A DNA stretch of 64,000 nt, from assembly GCA_036784855.1 (NCBI GenBank), contig JAZDSV010000040.1:62001-126000 (forward strand), written 5' to 3'. Positions 33,283-44,848 of the stretch are shown here, piece after piece. Origin of the DNA: Aphelidium insulamus (Eukaryota; Aphelidiomycota; Aphelidea; Aphelidiaceae). The position numbers and the translations under genes are program-made. Position 1 is the stretch's first letter. Each line of letters starts with the position of its first letter. The notes beneath the pieces are model-generated. The model was not told the DNA's origin, made no database searches, and saw only the letters and a program-made list of their open reading frames with translations.

Positions 33283-35702
33283 CTAGAATGGGTAGGCAGT
33301 GCCGGGGCGCAGCACCTCGCTTCGCAACTGATCCCAAAATGCGCACACATCACAGTAGTACTCGCCCACGCGAGACTCTGCGTGCTGGCGCTCCTTTTTG
33401 CCAGCCTTGATGACAGTGCCATTCACATTGTGGCGCAAATCGTCGTCGTCGTCATCGTCTTCACGGCGACCAATGCTCAGGTGGTGCTGCGAGTCGGCGC
33501 TCCACTGCGGCCAGTACGGCGTGTTCATGTGCGTCAGCTGGCTGTATAGACTGCCGGGGTGCGACAGGTCGTTCGGGTCGCCGCCATGCGCAAATGCAGT
33601 GAAGTAGTCGGTGTAGAGCGATGAAGCCGGCTGATCGCTCTCGGGCAGCGCCGGAGCGAAGTTCCAAAACAGTTCCACGTCCAGGGCGTGGGCGACAGTG
33701 TTGCGGCGGATGAAACCGTCTGGACCAAACACAATGCTGGCCATGCTTGGCTGTTTAATCAGCTCGTACACAAACGTCTTGCCCTTGCCCACCGACGACA
33801 TACTCATGGCCATCTAGGTACGTGTGTCAGTTTAACACAGTAATGACATATACAATCAACTTGCCTTGCGTGACGGGCAGACAAACTGGTACTCGGTGGT
33901 GAGGCGAATGACAGTGTCCACATTGTCGCCCATGTCGTTGGTGGGCGGGTAGTGCTGCACTACTTGCTCGACGGCCTTGTGGTCGCCGCTAAAGAAACGC
34001 AGCAATAGCAGCACGTATTGGCGCGCGGCGTGAGACACGGGGCGGCCGGGCAGGTTGGCCCCGCGTTCCGGATCGTCGCCAGCAAGCCAGCTCAGGAAGT
34101 AGTCCCACAGCGACTGGTTGCCGCCGCGCATAAACAGGAACGTGCAGCCGCGACACCAGGTGAATATCTCGTAGATCGACGAGATGAAAAGTGAAGTCTC
34201 GTGCAGTGACGTGCCCAGCATCAGGTCCACCTTGTCCATGCGGCGGCGCTCCGGAGCAGACGGCGGCAAGGCAGCTACGCGACTGATGGCATCCATCGGT
34301 CGCTCCGGGCACCACTTGTCGTCCAGGGCCGGGGTCCATTTCAGTGAGTCCGACATCCCCGTAACCATGGCCCCTTCCATGGTCAGCATACCGGCCACCA
34401 GCACCGCGGCAGTGTCGGCCTCCATCAAGCACTGAATGTCGTCCGCCGAGGCGCAGTTCAACTGTTTCATGAACCCGCGCCCCACCGTGCGCGCCTCCAC
34501 ATCGGTCTTGGGGTGCGTCACCTGCGGGCCAGACATGGAGATGATGCGCTGCACGGCCGGCAAGTTCGTATTGGCGGCATACATGGCCGCCATGTACGCC
34601 CCGCTCGACATGCCAAACACCGTGACGCGGCTGGGATCACCGCCGAAAGAGGCAATATTGTCAATGGTCCACTGCACGGCAGCTGCCTGGTCCGACAGAC
34701 CATAGTTGCCAGTCAGGTTGCCGGTGCGCAGGAATCCCAGCGCGTTCAAGCGGTGATTAAGTGTGACCAGAACAACGTCCTTGTGCTGCACCACGTACGA
34801 ACCAGCGTACATGTTGGGCTCGTCAATGGTTTTGGAGCCTGCAATGAATGGTTATTTAATGATGTTTAAGCCGTATAATGAGAAGAAGTACGATAAGGGA
34901 TACTGATAAGGATATTTAAATACAGTTGAACAGCTATCCCAATGATATAACATTACACACCGGCACCGCCAAACTCAAAGGCACCACCAAAAATCCAAAT
35001 CATGACCGGCAGCAGTGGAGTGCGCCGAGACCGAGATGTGCGTGCCAGCTGGCGCAAGCGTTTGACCGGAGGAGTGAATATGTTCAAGTACAGACAATCT
35101 TCAGACATTGGCACCGTCAACGCCATTTGAATGCAGAGCGGGCTGAATGTGTCGGCGCGCAGTGCAGGGACTTTGGTGTATGCATTGTCAGACAGCACCA
35201 ATTGCTGGGGCGGTTGTTGGCGCAAATCGTCACCAGATTTCACCGTCCAGTTGTACGCGTCGCTGTAGCGGCGAGACCACGGTTTCGCATCTTGAAATCG
35301 CAACGGGCCCACGGGAGTCTCTGCGAACGGCAGTCCGAGAAACGCGCGCCCATATTTAAGCTTCTCTTCACGCAGCACCGTATCATTGATCGGGCCTGGT
35401 CTCGGCGGGGCGAATACTCCGCGCACGGCGCCAAAACGCGTCTGGACCGTCAGCAATGCATCGTCGCTGGCATCTGCCGCGGGAGGCACTTGGCCATTGC
35501 TGATCGCGGCGTCCGCATCCACCATCACTGGCTCGCTGTGGTGCGTCCAGCGTGGCACAATTGGCAACAAATCGGTCCACTGCAACAGGCGCACAGAGTT
35601 GTGGCCACCGCGCAGCGATAGTGCCACAAACACAGTGTGCAGCACATGTACCAAAGCCCAGACGCCCACGAGGGCCATGCATATCTTTGCCGCCGGCTGC
35701 AT
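33283..35702 (-). CDS. Membrane-anchored carboxylesterase/cholinesterase-like alpha/beta hydrolase
   Basis: 748 residues from exons 34961-35702, 33865-34838 and 33283-33813. An N-terminal hydrophobic segment (about residues 8-30, MALVGVWALVHVLHTVFVAL) predicts a type II anchor with the esterase domain in the lumen or outside. Family blocks: RFGAVRG, FLGLPFAETPVGPLRF, SEDCLYLNIFTP, IWIFGGAFEFGGAG (oxyanion region), VLVTLNHRLNALGFL and NYGLSDQAAAVQW. The nucleophile elbow is GMSSGA instead of the usual GESAG. The acid is in GTSLHETSLF and the catalytic His probably in NTVAHALDVELFWNF. Intron 2 (33814-33864) is GC-AG (GCAAGT...CCTAG). Acidic and basic low-complexity stretches occur near the C-terminus. 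Substrate unknown. Confidence 0.88.
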
Positions 35703-36051
35703 ATCCGCAAGCTTTTTGAAGAGCGTGAGAGTTTGGCGAACAGTGGGGCATTGTGCGTCGCTGTTTTAATGCTCCGCGATAAGCGCGATTGTTTTCATGT
35801 TTGTTGTTGTGATGAGTCACACTTTGTATACAACTTTGTGTGGTGCGTGTTTAGTGCATCACGGTGTATTTCACGCGCTCGCGATATACATTGTGACGCA
35901 GATGCATTTGGGGTTTGTCCTTTGCATCTTCGTGACGCGACGTTATTGATTAGAAAATTGAACACCTTACTTCAATAAATCCCTGTGAGACGAAAAAATA
36001 TTGATATAGCATTATTATGTGTACTGACATTCAAGAAGTACGATGCAACAG
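35703..36051. other. Intergenic, no gene seen
   Basis: Spacer between the esterase start and the QPRT stop, both minus. It should hold the esterase promoter. No element stands out. Confidence 0.5.
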
Positions 36052-37074
36052 TTACAGCTTCAGACTAAAGTCTACGTGGGGCACCGACTGCGACAGTGAA
36101 CCCATGGACAGAATGTCGACACCATCCACCATGTACTGAGCGACATTCTCCTCTGTAAGCCCGCCGCTTACTTCGATTTTGACATGTGGCCACTCCCGTT
36201 TCAACTTTGTAGCCGTGACAAACGCTAAATCACTTGTAAAGTTGTCCAGCTGCGAGAAAATATTGAGTGCTGTTCAAATCAATAAATCAAACTCACCATG
36301 AGAACATCTGCTCCAGCAGAAGCGGCTTCCTTCGCCTCTTCTTCGTTGCTGCACTCCACGTCCAATTTGAGCGCAAATCCTCCGACCTTTCTCGCCGTTT
36401 GACACGCGCGGGTTATTGAACCGTGGCTATTGATATGCTAGGTACATTATGTTACATATGATTCTAAACATTGTATACTTGCATTGTCCTTTAGCATAAT
36501 CATGGACGACAGGTCCATTCGATGAGTGTCCACTCCGCCAACGAGCATTGCGTACTTTTCCACCAGCCGAAAGCCAGGAGTGGTCTTTCTAGTGCCGGCA
36601 ATAATGCCTTGCCAATTATTGTCCTGAGCCAGCTTGCGAAGGCGACGCGCACGCAATGCAATACCGCCAGCCCTTGCCATCAGGTTGAGTGCGACACGTT
36701 CTCCCTGTAAGGTCAACATAAGTACACATGGTGTGGGCACATAATTATCACACCTGCAGTATGGCACACGCAGGTCCGCTCACAGTAGCAACTTGAACGC
36801 GGCCACGCATGCCAGATTCATCCCACTTTGCATCAAACGGGTCAATGTAGTCGCCCTCGCTAACGTGCCAGTCAACGGGGTCGCATCCAACCGCGCGAAA
36901 AATCTCATCGACAAACGGCCGTCCCACCACCACGCCCTCGGCCTTGATCAGGAATCGCGCTTGACGTCTGACCGTGCCGACCACGTGTGCACCATAATCA
37001 AACGACGGCACGTCTTCTTGGAGCCATGCCGCTACCAGTGCCCTGATGGCCGTAGGTGGAATGAGTTGTTCCAT
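36052..37074 (-). CDS. BNA6: Nicotinate-nucleotide pyrophosphorylase (quinolinate phosphoribosyltransferase)
   Basis: Converts quinolinate and PRPP to nicotinate mononucleotide in de novo NAD synthesis. Exons 36754-37074, 36483-36704, 36297-36437 and 36052-36249, all phase 0, give 293 residues, the family length. Motifs: [73 protein letters not shown] / [15 protein letters not shown] and [14 protein letters not shown]. Intron 2 (36438-36482) is a GC-AG intron that splits the invariant KDN-H motif, which proves the splice. The frame extends upstream to another ATG at 37158, but that lies in sequence shared with the flank of a second tRNA-Asp, so I start at 37074. Confidence 0.96.
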
Positions 37075-37169
37075 AATATACAGTGAGACAGGGACTACCA
37101 TCAACTTGTCTGTATCGGGATAAATGTGCCAAATGGATGTTTTCAACAAAGCCGACATGGACACAACAA

Positions 37170-37241
37170 TCTCAGTTAGTATAGTGGTTAGTATTCCCGC
37201 CTGTCACGCGGGTGACCAGGGTTCGATTCCCTGACTGAGAG
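37170..37241 (+). tRNA. tRNA-Asp(GTC)
   Basis: 72-nt cloverleaf: acceptor stem TCTCAGT/ACTGAGA, discriminator G, anticodon loop CTGTCAC, T-arm GGTTCGATTCC. A T-rich terminator follows. The 5' flank AAGCCGACATGGACACAACA is shared with the other tRNA-Asp (52366-52437). Confidence 0.97.
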
Positions 37242-37575
37242 CTCTTATTTTTTCCACATTTTTCTTGTCGTCCTCGCAGAAGGCATGCTTATTGACTTGT
37301 CTTATTTTTATCTTACTTCCTTGTCACTTACACACTGACGCACATGAGAAGTAATGCGCTTACATTTCCTCTGGAATCGAGCATAATAGGATTTTCTGCT
37401 TGAGTGCGCAGATCAATATTGTGTACCGCTGCATCAGCAATGAGTGAAATTCTGAGGAATTGTTGCAGCTTGTGCCCGGTACTTCAAACGCCATAAGACG
37501 GTGGCAGTGGTTCAACACATGAATAATTTAATAGTATACCTAGAAACTAAATTAAAGCCGTTTCATACCATCCAA
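37242..37575. other. Intergenic between two tRNA genes, no gene seen
   Basis: No open frame or repeat of note between tRNA-Asp and tRNA-Gly. Confidence 0.6.
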
Positions 37576-37646
37576 GCGTTGGTGGTTTAGTGGTAAAATT
37601 ATCGCCTGCCACGCGGTAGCCCCGGGTTCGATTCCCGGCCAACGCA
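37576..37646 (+). tRNA. tRNA-Gly(GCC), copy 1
   Basis: 71-nt cloverleaf with acceptor stem GCGTTGG/CCAACGC, discriminator A and anticodon loop CTGCCAC. Identical to 41039-41109 (minus) and 50856-50926 (plus). Confidence 0.97.
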
Positions 37647-37731
37647 TTCATTTTAGCTCTCAGCTCTTTTGAGTCATTTTTTGCTTATCATCATTGCCAT
37701 TCAGCCAGTTTTTATGCTTATAGACGTGAAG

Positions 37732-39864
37732 TTACAATGTCTGCAAGGTATATTGACAATTACGAGACCGAAGCACCTCGGCAATCTGTGCAGCGTCATC
37801 ATTCCGTATGGAAGCGCAGTAATCCAGCGCTATGCTAGTCAAGTTGACCGCATTCCGCACGAAAGGCAAGACGGAAGCGCCAGTGATCTTGGCGCAATTA
37901 GCCAGCCTGATCGACACTATTGACCGAGACACCGGGGACTCGGCAAGGGCCAAGAGCCCCTGGTCCCCGACGCGCGTATTCTCAATGTCCAGGTGAGTCA
38001 GGTTGGGCACGAAGTCCGAGATGGTAGCGACTGTCTGTGAGTTGACGCCCAGGCACTGCCGCAGTCCAATGTTGCGCAATGAGTCACCATGCATCCGTAT
38101 AATCATAATTATCGTCATGTGGTGCAACTCTGTATGATACGACAAGTCTAGCGTCTCGAGACAGCTGCGGACTGTTCCAAGTTAGCAAAATGTTTAACGC
38201 CAGAAAGCAGTGGCTGGACTTGCCTTTGCTGTTATCAGCGGGATGGAATAGCTGCAGCATCTGCGCGTCCCGCAAATCACAACCTGGTAAAGCTAAAGTG
38301 CGAAACCGTTCACCGGCCCCACCCGGAGCACACCACTCATTCCACTGGTCGCCAGGCGGAGACACAAATGGCGGAACCAGATTTTGCTGCCGCAATGCGG
38401 AATGAAACTTGCCTTGCCCGAGCAGCAAGCTATCCAGCGCGGAGAGACTTTGTGTCAGGTGGAGTATCGAATCCACGGGAATGTTGACACATGACTGCAG
38501 GTTCAAATGCCGTAGAGCGGGCACGCTATTTGCCAGGTCCCGAATCGAATACAGTTGATGGCAGTACGACAAATCGAGCCGAGTCCACGTGACAGGACCG
38601 TTGGCAAGCACCCTGCGGAACACAAACGCCGTCAATGACCAGCACTGACTGAGACAGAGCGCGTCCAGCGCGGGACATGCACCTATAATCTTTGTCAACT
38701 GTAGGTCTGTGACCGCGGTTGCCGTAAGATCCAACAGCGCGAGCTGCAGCGGCTGCTTGACTTCAATCTGGCGTTGTCGACCAAGGCGACACAAGCTCTC
38801 CACAACCTTTTCCATATTTAGGTCACGAATGTGCGCCAGCGAGACTTTGGTCACATTGTAACACTTGTTCTGCACGAGTGCACCCAGCACATTGTCCTTC
38901 AATTTGCCACACTCGGACAAGTCAATCAATCGTAGGGACCCACAAGCACGTGCGCACAGCCGGGTTAGTACGGGTGGAGTGAGGCGGAGATGGTGCGGTC
39001 GGAAGGAAAGGTTTTGCCATAGCAGCTTTTCGTTCCAGAGGAAATGATGCCACGCTCGAGACACCGAGGCCAACCGAAGCCGACTCCGGGGATGTGGGTC
39101 TACCGCGCAGCATTGGATTAGGATGTAAAGTGCGATCTCGTGCGGCAGTTTCAAGACAATATCTGCAGGCAGATTAGGTTGCCTTGAACGGACTGCCGGC
39201 GCATTTGTGTGTGTATCTGATGTTCCGTTGGAACCGCCCCTTGGGAGTGCCATAGACTTTCGCAGCATCTTCTTCAGGTTCTGCACATCTAACGTCGGCA
39301 CGATACATCACATACAATAAGTAGCGGCTACCATATGAGCGTCTGAATCAGTCTCGGGCACTTCCTTGAGTGGTTGCCGACCAATCTCGACCGCCTCACC
39401 GGGACGATTATCGCGCAGGAGCGCTGTACAGCACTGCAAATACGCCTATGTATATACAGTGTAAATTGTGCGTGCACCGTTCTTGTCACACTACTCGCCT
39501 TTGGGTGTCGCGGTTTGAGGGCAATCATGCGTTTGGTGTCGGCAATGATGGGCGGGTAGCGCTGTAGCTGCGACCAGCACGCAACCCGCATGCGCAACAC
39601 CGACCAAATCAAGTCCACATAAGGACCAGGTGATACGTCGTTGGGTGCAGCATCCAGTGCCTAGGTGCAGTATTGTTACCAAAAACTTGGAAACTGTTGT
39701 AGGCACACCTTGGTGCAGTAGAGGATGGCGGTGGCACAGTCATCAGAGCGGAATTTGGCAGTGGCAACTTCGTACATCTTGGTCAGTCGGGTGAGTGTCG
39801 CATCCTTCTCGGTGGCATCATTATCAGCCCGCAGGCGCTTGAGTGGCTTCCTTTTTAGTGACAT
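37732..39864 (-). CDS. TPR + F-box + LRR protein of Dia2/Pof3 type
   Basis: 638 residues from exons 39709-39864, 39499-39660, 39332-39433, 38224-39280 and 37732-38171. Residues 1 to about 135 form TPR-like repeats (TKMYEVATAKFRSDDCATAI; RPGEAVEIGRQPLKEVPETD). The F-box follows at about 185-230 (LKLPHEIALYILIQC ... VSRAWHHFLWNEKLLWQNL). The rest is leucine-rich repeats (LDLSECGKLKDN, LDALCLSQCWSL, RLDLSYCHQLYSI, ETLDLSYHTELHHM). This order is diagnostic of Dia2/Pof3, an SCF subunit acting at replication forks. Introns 2 (39434-39498, GCGAGT) and 4 (38172-38223, GCAAGT...GAACAG) are GC-AG; the latter restores V-R-S-C-L-E-T-L in frame. Confidence 0.88.
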
Positions 39865-39966
39865 TCAGGGACAAAACCGCCTTGAAAGGAGCTAATGATA
39901 TGCAAGAGGAAGAAATAATAAACAAGAAAGATTATATAATTATAATACACCGCTACTGACCCAACC

Positions 39967-40037
39967 GCATCAGTGGTGAAATGGTATCATTCCTGCCTTC
40001 CAAGCATGAGGCCCGGGTTCGATTCCCGGCTGATGCA
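39967..40037 (+). tRNA. tRNA-Gly(TCC)
   Basis: 71-nt cloverleaf, acceptor stem GCATCAG/CTGATGC, anticodon loop CTTCCAA, followed by a T-run. Closely related to the tRNA-Gly(CCC) at 51396-51466, with the same acceptor and T arms. Confidence 0.97.
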
Positions 40038-40235
40038 TTTTTGTTGCTGCATTTTGTTGCTCTTTTCATGTTTTTTTAGCTGTTCGTCTCCAGCTGCTAC
40101 TGCTAGTACTGCTTGAGTAAGTCACGTGGTACATACAAAGTGTTTATACAGTGTCAATGTCTAGTCAAGTACGTATATATGAAGCGCAGCCATTGCTCAA
40201 CTTCAAACCAAACTACTGATACATATTTACTTAAC

Positions 40236-40954
40236 TCAACGAACCACAACTCTATTATTGTCATCGGGCTGGTCATCGCCGTCAAGTGCTGGCAGCACCG
40301 CGCTCAAGTCAAACAGCTCAACGAACTCTTGGTCGGCCAGCCGGAACTTGCCACCCGCGAAACGCCTGTACTCGTCGTAGATGGAGGTCAGTGACCACTG
40401 TTGCAGCCGTCGCAGCACGCCCACCACGCATCCCACACGGTGCTTGCCCTTGTTGCAGTGCACCAGCATCGGGTGCGCCCGCGGGTCCAGACACAGCTGC
40501 AGTACACGCGCGACCTGTCGCACGTCCATCTGACTGTAGAATTGGGGCGCACAGTCTGTGCTAGTTGACGTGCAAGCACTTGCGGGCGGCGGCGGATGCT
40601 GCTCCTTGTTGCCGTCCATGGGCACGTGCACAACCGTGATTTCCGGGTGGTTGCGCAGCCAACGCGCATTATCGCCCGTGTACGGTACCGTAGATGACGC
40701 TGTCTCTTCCGTACTCAGCTCTCCGTCGCCATCCGACGAGTTGTCTTGCGCCACTCCATTCGGTGGCGGGCACAGGAACACGATGGTGCGCAGATTCAGC
40801 TTCTCCAGGAACGGGTGGTTGCGCCTGTTTGGGTAGCCGCTGCGGTACACCCCGGGCACTACCTGCGATGCCGGGTGTCAATAGTGGCTATATTAAGTGG
40901 CGGCGAACACACCATGCCAAAGTTTAGCGGTGGCACCAGCTGTCGCCTTCCCAT
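40236..40954 (-). CDS. Siw14/Oca-type atypical dual-specificity phosphatase
   Basis: 222 residues from exons 40913-40954 and 40236-40862. Typical N-terminal entry LVPPLNFGMVVPGVYRSGYP and NHPFLEKLNLRTIVFL. The active site is HCNKGKHRVG (C-x5-R signature), preceded by DVRQVARVLQLCLD. Members of this plant-and-fungal family hydrolyse the 5-beta phosphate of inositol pyrophosphates; that substrate is inferred here. A Ser/Glu/Asp-rich insert sits between the first beta strand and the PDGNKEQ-like loop. Intron of 50 nt, phase 0; the first exon encodes only 14 residues. Confidence 0.9.
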
Positions 40955-41038
40955 CGTGTATATAATGGTTGGTGTGCGGTACAAAAGGAAGAGAATCTAT
41001 GGGACGATATACACAACACAAAAAAAGGCAAAAGAGAA

Positions 41039-41109
41039 TGCGTTGGCCGGGAATCGAACCCGGGGCTACCGCGTGGCAGGCGATAATTTTACCACTAAAC
41101 CACCAACGC
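41039..41109 (-). tRNA. tRNA-Gly(GCC), copy 2
   Basis: Reverse-strand copy identical to 37576-37646. It lies between the Siw14-like gene and the 3' end of ZW10. Confidence 0.97.
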
Positions 41110-41203
41110 GTGATGAGTGAGGTCTGACGTTAATTGCAATTGTATGTTAGTGACATATATCACTGTGTCAAGAGCATGAAGAACAAGAAGAACAAGTATC
41201 AAA

Positions 41204-43948
41204 TCAAGTTGACTTGCCCTCTATTGTGGCGATGGCAGATTGTCGCTGCGGCGAGTGAGAAAATAGCGCCTTGATCAGTGTGACTAGTTCCGCGGCCGTG
41301 ACCACTCCGCCATCAAACTCTCCCATCTGGAATCCGGCCACAATGTCGCGCAGTCCGCGGTCCAGCAGCCGTGCAACCGCTATAAACTTGTTCCATGACT
41401 CGGGCATGAACTGTGTGCTTGCAAGTACTGGTTGGTGATGATCATCATTATCCAGTTGTCGCGCAGCGTCATGAAGCGCAAACTGGACATTCTCTGATGT
41501 CGTAGTAGTGCCACCCCGTGAGGATGGGGTGGCAGGTGTCGCGGGCGATGCGACACTCTGGATAAGCGTTTGTCGCTTCCACTGTTCCATCTCTTGTTCA
41601 ATGTGTGAGGAGATGTCGGTGCCAAACTGCACATACGCCTCGGACAGCCACACACTGTGATCCGCCTCAATATCGTGCTCCAGCAGAGTCCACTGGCGCA
41701 GCCGTGCTAGTATAGCATCTGTTGATATAGTTAGGTTCAAATTTGACAATAGTATAAGCAATTCAAGTACCGGCCAAGTGAGCATATGCACGCAGACACG
41801 GCCGCACGGGAAGCACGGGCCGGAGCAATTTGTGGAATGTGACCATTTGTCGGAGTATGGATGTCAATGCCGCTTGAAGTGACAACATTCCGTCTGCGGC
41901 GTGCAACAGCTGCTGGAGACTCGGTGCGGACTCGGTGTCCAGCTCTACGCCGAGCACATCGCGCCACGCCTGCAGCAGTGAGTCGACAAGGTCCGCCGTC
42001 TGGAACGCCAAGCACTCGGACCACACATTCCGCGCTGTCGTGTGCAACTGATCAACCTCTGCCAGTATATACCTATGACAACAACACTTAGAGGGTGCAT
42101 TGTTAAGGAACTCACTTACTGAGAGTCGGCTGGATAGTCGCAGTCGTTCAGGTAGCGCAATAATGCGTGTGCGACGTACAACAAGTCATTGTGCAGCAGA
42201 GCCGCCTGGTAGGGAATTGGCGCCGTTTGGGAAGATCTCGGCTTTGTTATATCTTGACCAAACAGAGCGCGAAACATTGTTGCCGTCAATGCAACACATT
42301 CACTGCCACTGTCTACTGACGCGTGCCCATCAGCCATCATCTTGTCCCTACATTCACATGAGTTTCACTTAACATCTTTAAAGATAACAAACCGCAAAAG
42401 GGCGCACTGCTTGACGTCAGCAACCACAGTGTCCAGCAGCGTGGCCATGGCGTGTGCTTTGGCGTTGATGCGGCATCGCGGAAAGGACATCTCAGTGTCG
42501 TATAAATCAGAGAGCCATTTCTGATCCCTCTTCGGCCATCGCAGCCAGTAGTCTGTCTGTGGCAGAACTGATCGTTGTTTAAAAAGTTTCCGGGATCAAT
42601 TTCATCACTGACCTGTGAGCGGGTTGAGGTCAATGACGGGAACCGAGGTGTCGGCTCGGTCTTTGCGTGATGGACGCAGCTTGCTCACTGCCGGAGAGTT
42701 GCTGCTGCTGGCAGTGGCTGATGCCGTAGCATTTTTGCGCAACATGATTGCCCGAGCAGCCAGCCACACTCGCAGTTGCCAGTGCCGAGCAAACACACTG
42801 TCAAACATTCTGCCAGCCGCATCTGATGCGGCTGACTGCTTCGTATCGCCATTAAAATCCAGAGAATCTGATATATCGCCAAGAGTTGCCAGAAACCACT
42901 CTCTGGATGTGGCATAGTCTGAAACAGTGTCGGGAACAAGCAAAGGGAGCCAGTCGTCACGCAAACACTGCTCAATTGCGCGGCCGAGCGGCAGAATGTC
43001 TTTGGGGAGCTCGGACATGGCCACCACAGGCAACAAGTGCTGCCGGAGAAACTTCAATATTGTCTGCCAGTGCGCGCATTGTTGGGCAAAGTCGCGGCGC
43101 AATTCTTCCACGGCCTCTTGTCCACTTTCATCGCTGTTGCTCTTTGAGGTGAACTTGCCATCGCCTTTCACGACGTCCATCCGGCAACCATCACCGCGAT
43201 CCACAACAACCGCGGCTTCTGTCACACGAAGCCGCAGATCCGCGGTGAGGAGTTCATGTGCAAGGCGGCGCACCCACTCGCGACAAGCGGCATCCTGGAA
43301 CCACTCGGCGTCCAGCGAGCGCATAGCAGCCGCAATGTCCACCGCATGCGGTCCGATGGTGATAGTGCCAGCGCTGATACGCACGGCGGACCGGTCACCG
43401 AGTGCCAGGAGCCGCGACTGCAGCCTGGCGCGACACTCTTGCACCTCGTCGCGACATTCGTCAATGCGTGCCGCCCATCGTTTACGCTCCGCTGCGAACC
43501 GGCCACTTGTCGCACGTGAATCGGTGGCAGTAGTTATGCATTGCCAGCATTTCTGCATGGTGGCCACGACTTCTGACGCGGACACGTGGTCTGCCACCTT
43601 GGCATCGTTGACGGCCGCCATCAGTGTGCGAGCCTGCTCAATGCGTTCCTTCACCGTGCAGGCCCACTGCAGGAACTGCCGGCGCTCCCGCAGCCTATCC
43701 CGCTCTTGTATGGCCTGCCGGAGCGGCGCTTCCCCCTCTTCCGCTAGTGTATCAGCATCATCATCAGCATCATCCTCTTCGGCGGTGGGCAGAGAGATGG
43801 CGCTGAATGCCGCATTGAAGTCGGCGCTCTGCTTGTAGCAGCACTCGGTGATGATGTCGGCATGTGTGGCCAGCAAGTTGAGCAGGGCAGCGCGCTCCGT
43901 CTGCACACGCCTCTCAATGGTGGCGGCGGCATTGGCCACGGCGGTCAT
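41204..43948 (-). CDS. ZW10/Dsl1-like tethering and kinetochore protein
   Basis: 850 residues from exons 42613-43948, 42374-42552, 42120-42340, 41771-42072 and 41204-41718. Coiled-coil N-terminal region (RQAIQERDRLRERRQFLQ) and long helical repeats. The diagnostic block is YQAALLHNDLLYVAHALL, as in ZW10 (family form: HND-C-M-x-IAH-x-LL). The C-terminus ALFSHSPQRQSAIATIEG fits the family end. ZW10/Dsl1 is the ER tether for Golgi-derived COPI vesicles and, in many eukaryotes, part of the RZZ kinetochore complex. Intron 2 is only about 33 nt and its acceptor (GACAAG) is the weakest call. Shares a 166-bp divergent promoter with centrin. Confidence 0.82.
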
Positions 43949-44114
43949 TATATTATAGAATTATAGAATTTCACTTCAGGCAAATGTTATCCCAGGAATT
44001 GTGATTCTCTGGTCTTTTCAGACTGAACTCTGAAACCTCTGAAGTCTCTGAACACCCACCCAGACTGAGCGCTCACACAGACTGAATATTTATCCAGACT
44101 GAACACTCACACAG
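43949..44114. promoter_or_regulatory. Divergent ZW10/centrin promoter with repeated CAGACTGA
   Basis: The octamer CAGACTGA occurs four times in about 100 nt (near 44019, 44062, 44078 and 44095), each copy preceded by CC, CA or TT. The repeats sit just before the centrin ATG. Confidence 0.6.
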
Positions 44115-44789
44115 ATGCTCCGCAAACAGGGAGCGGCCTCAACGACTGCGACGGCCGAGTCTGCACAGCCACGAATGAAACAGTCCCAGCCACAACCAGC
44201 CACCGCGGGCCAGTCGGCGCCCATGCCCGCCCTCCTTCCCGACCAGAAGCGCGAGATCAAGGAGGCGTTCGACCTGTTTGACACCGACGGCTCCGGCACC
44301 ATTGACGCCAAGGAGCTGCGGGTGGCGATGCGTGCGCTGGGCTTCGAACCCACCAAGGATGAGATCAAGGCCATGATTGCCGGTATTGACAAGGACGGCT
44401 CCGGTGCCATTGACTTTAACGAGTTCCTGGAGCTGATGACCCGCAAGATGGTATTATAGTCGCAGTGTAATGGTGTACAGTTAACATACATACATACATA
44501 CATATACATAGAGTGAGAGGGACGGGAGAGATGAGATACTGAAAGCGTTCAAGCTGTTTGATGTGCACGGCAAGGGCAAGATAACCGCGGCCGACTTGAA
44601 GGCCATTGCTACGGAGCTGGGCGAGGCGCTCACCGACGAGGAACTCCAGGAAATGATTGATGAGGCCGACAAGGACGGTGACGGTGAGGAGACATATCTG
44701 CTCCTTACGTATTTCTGGTGTATTAATCATCAGGCGCCGTGAATGAGGAAGAGTTTATGCGCATAATGAAAAAGACGTCGCTGTTTTGA
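44115..44789 (+). CDS. Centrin
   Basis: EF-hand protein of centrioles and spindle pole bodies. 187 residues from exons 44115-44450, 44512-44683 and 44734-44789. After a 40-residue Gln/Ala/Pro-rich extension the centrin core begins [22 protein letters not shown]1 ([12 protein letters not shown]), EF2 ([12 protein letters not shown]) and EF4 (DKDGDGAVNEEE) keep calcium ligands; EF3 ([12 protein letters not shown]) is degenerate, as is common. MTRKM / [17 protein letters not shown] spans intron 1 and is the typical linker. It ends MKKTSLF, a usual centrin C-terminus. Presence of a true centrin fits the SPICE1-like gene at 25408. Confidence 0.96.
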
Positions 44790-44848
44790 TGGTGGTTCAT
44801 ACATAAATTGCAAGTATATATATATATATTTACTTCTTCGTGGGCAAG

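Noticed and set aside
39967-41109. Short frames overlapping the tRNA genes, several with a shared peptide
   Set aside because: The shared peptide is only the translated tRNA-Gly sequence.
41110-41210. Extra 3' exon of ZW10 via a GCAAGT donor at its last codons
   Set aside because: The new frame would run into a tRNA gene, and the unspliced end already matches the usual ZW10 C-terminus.
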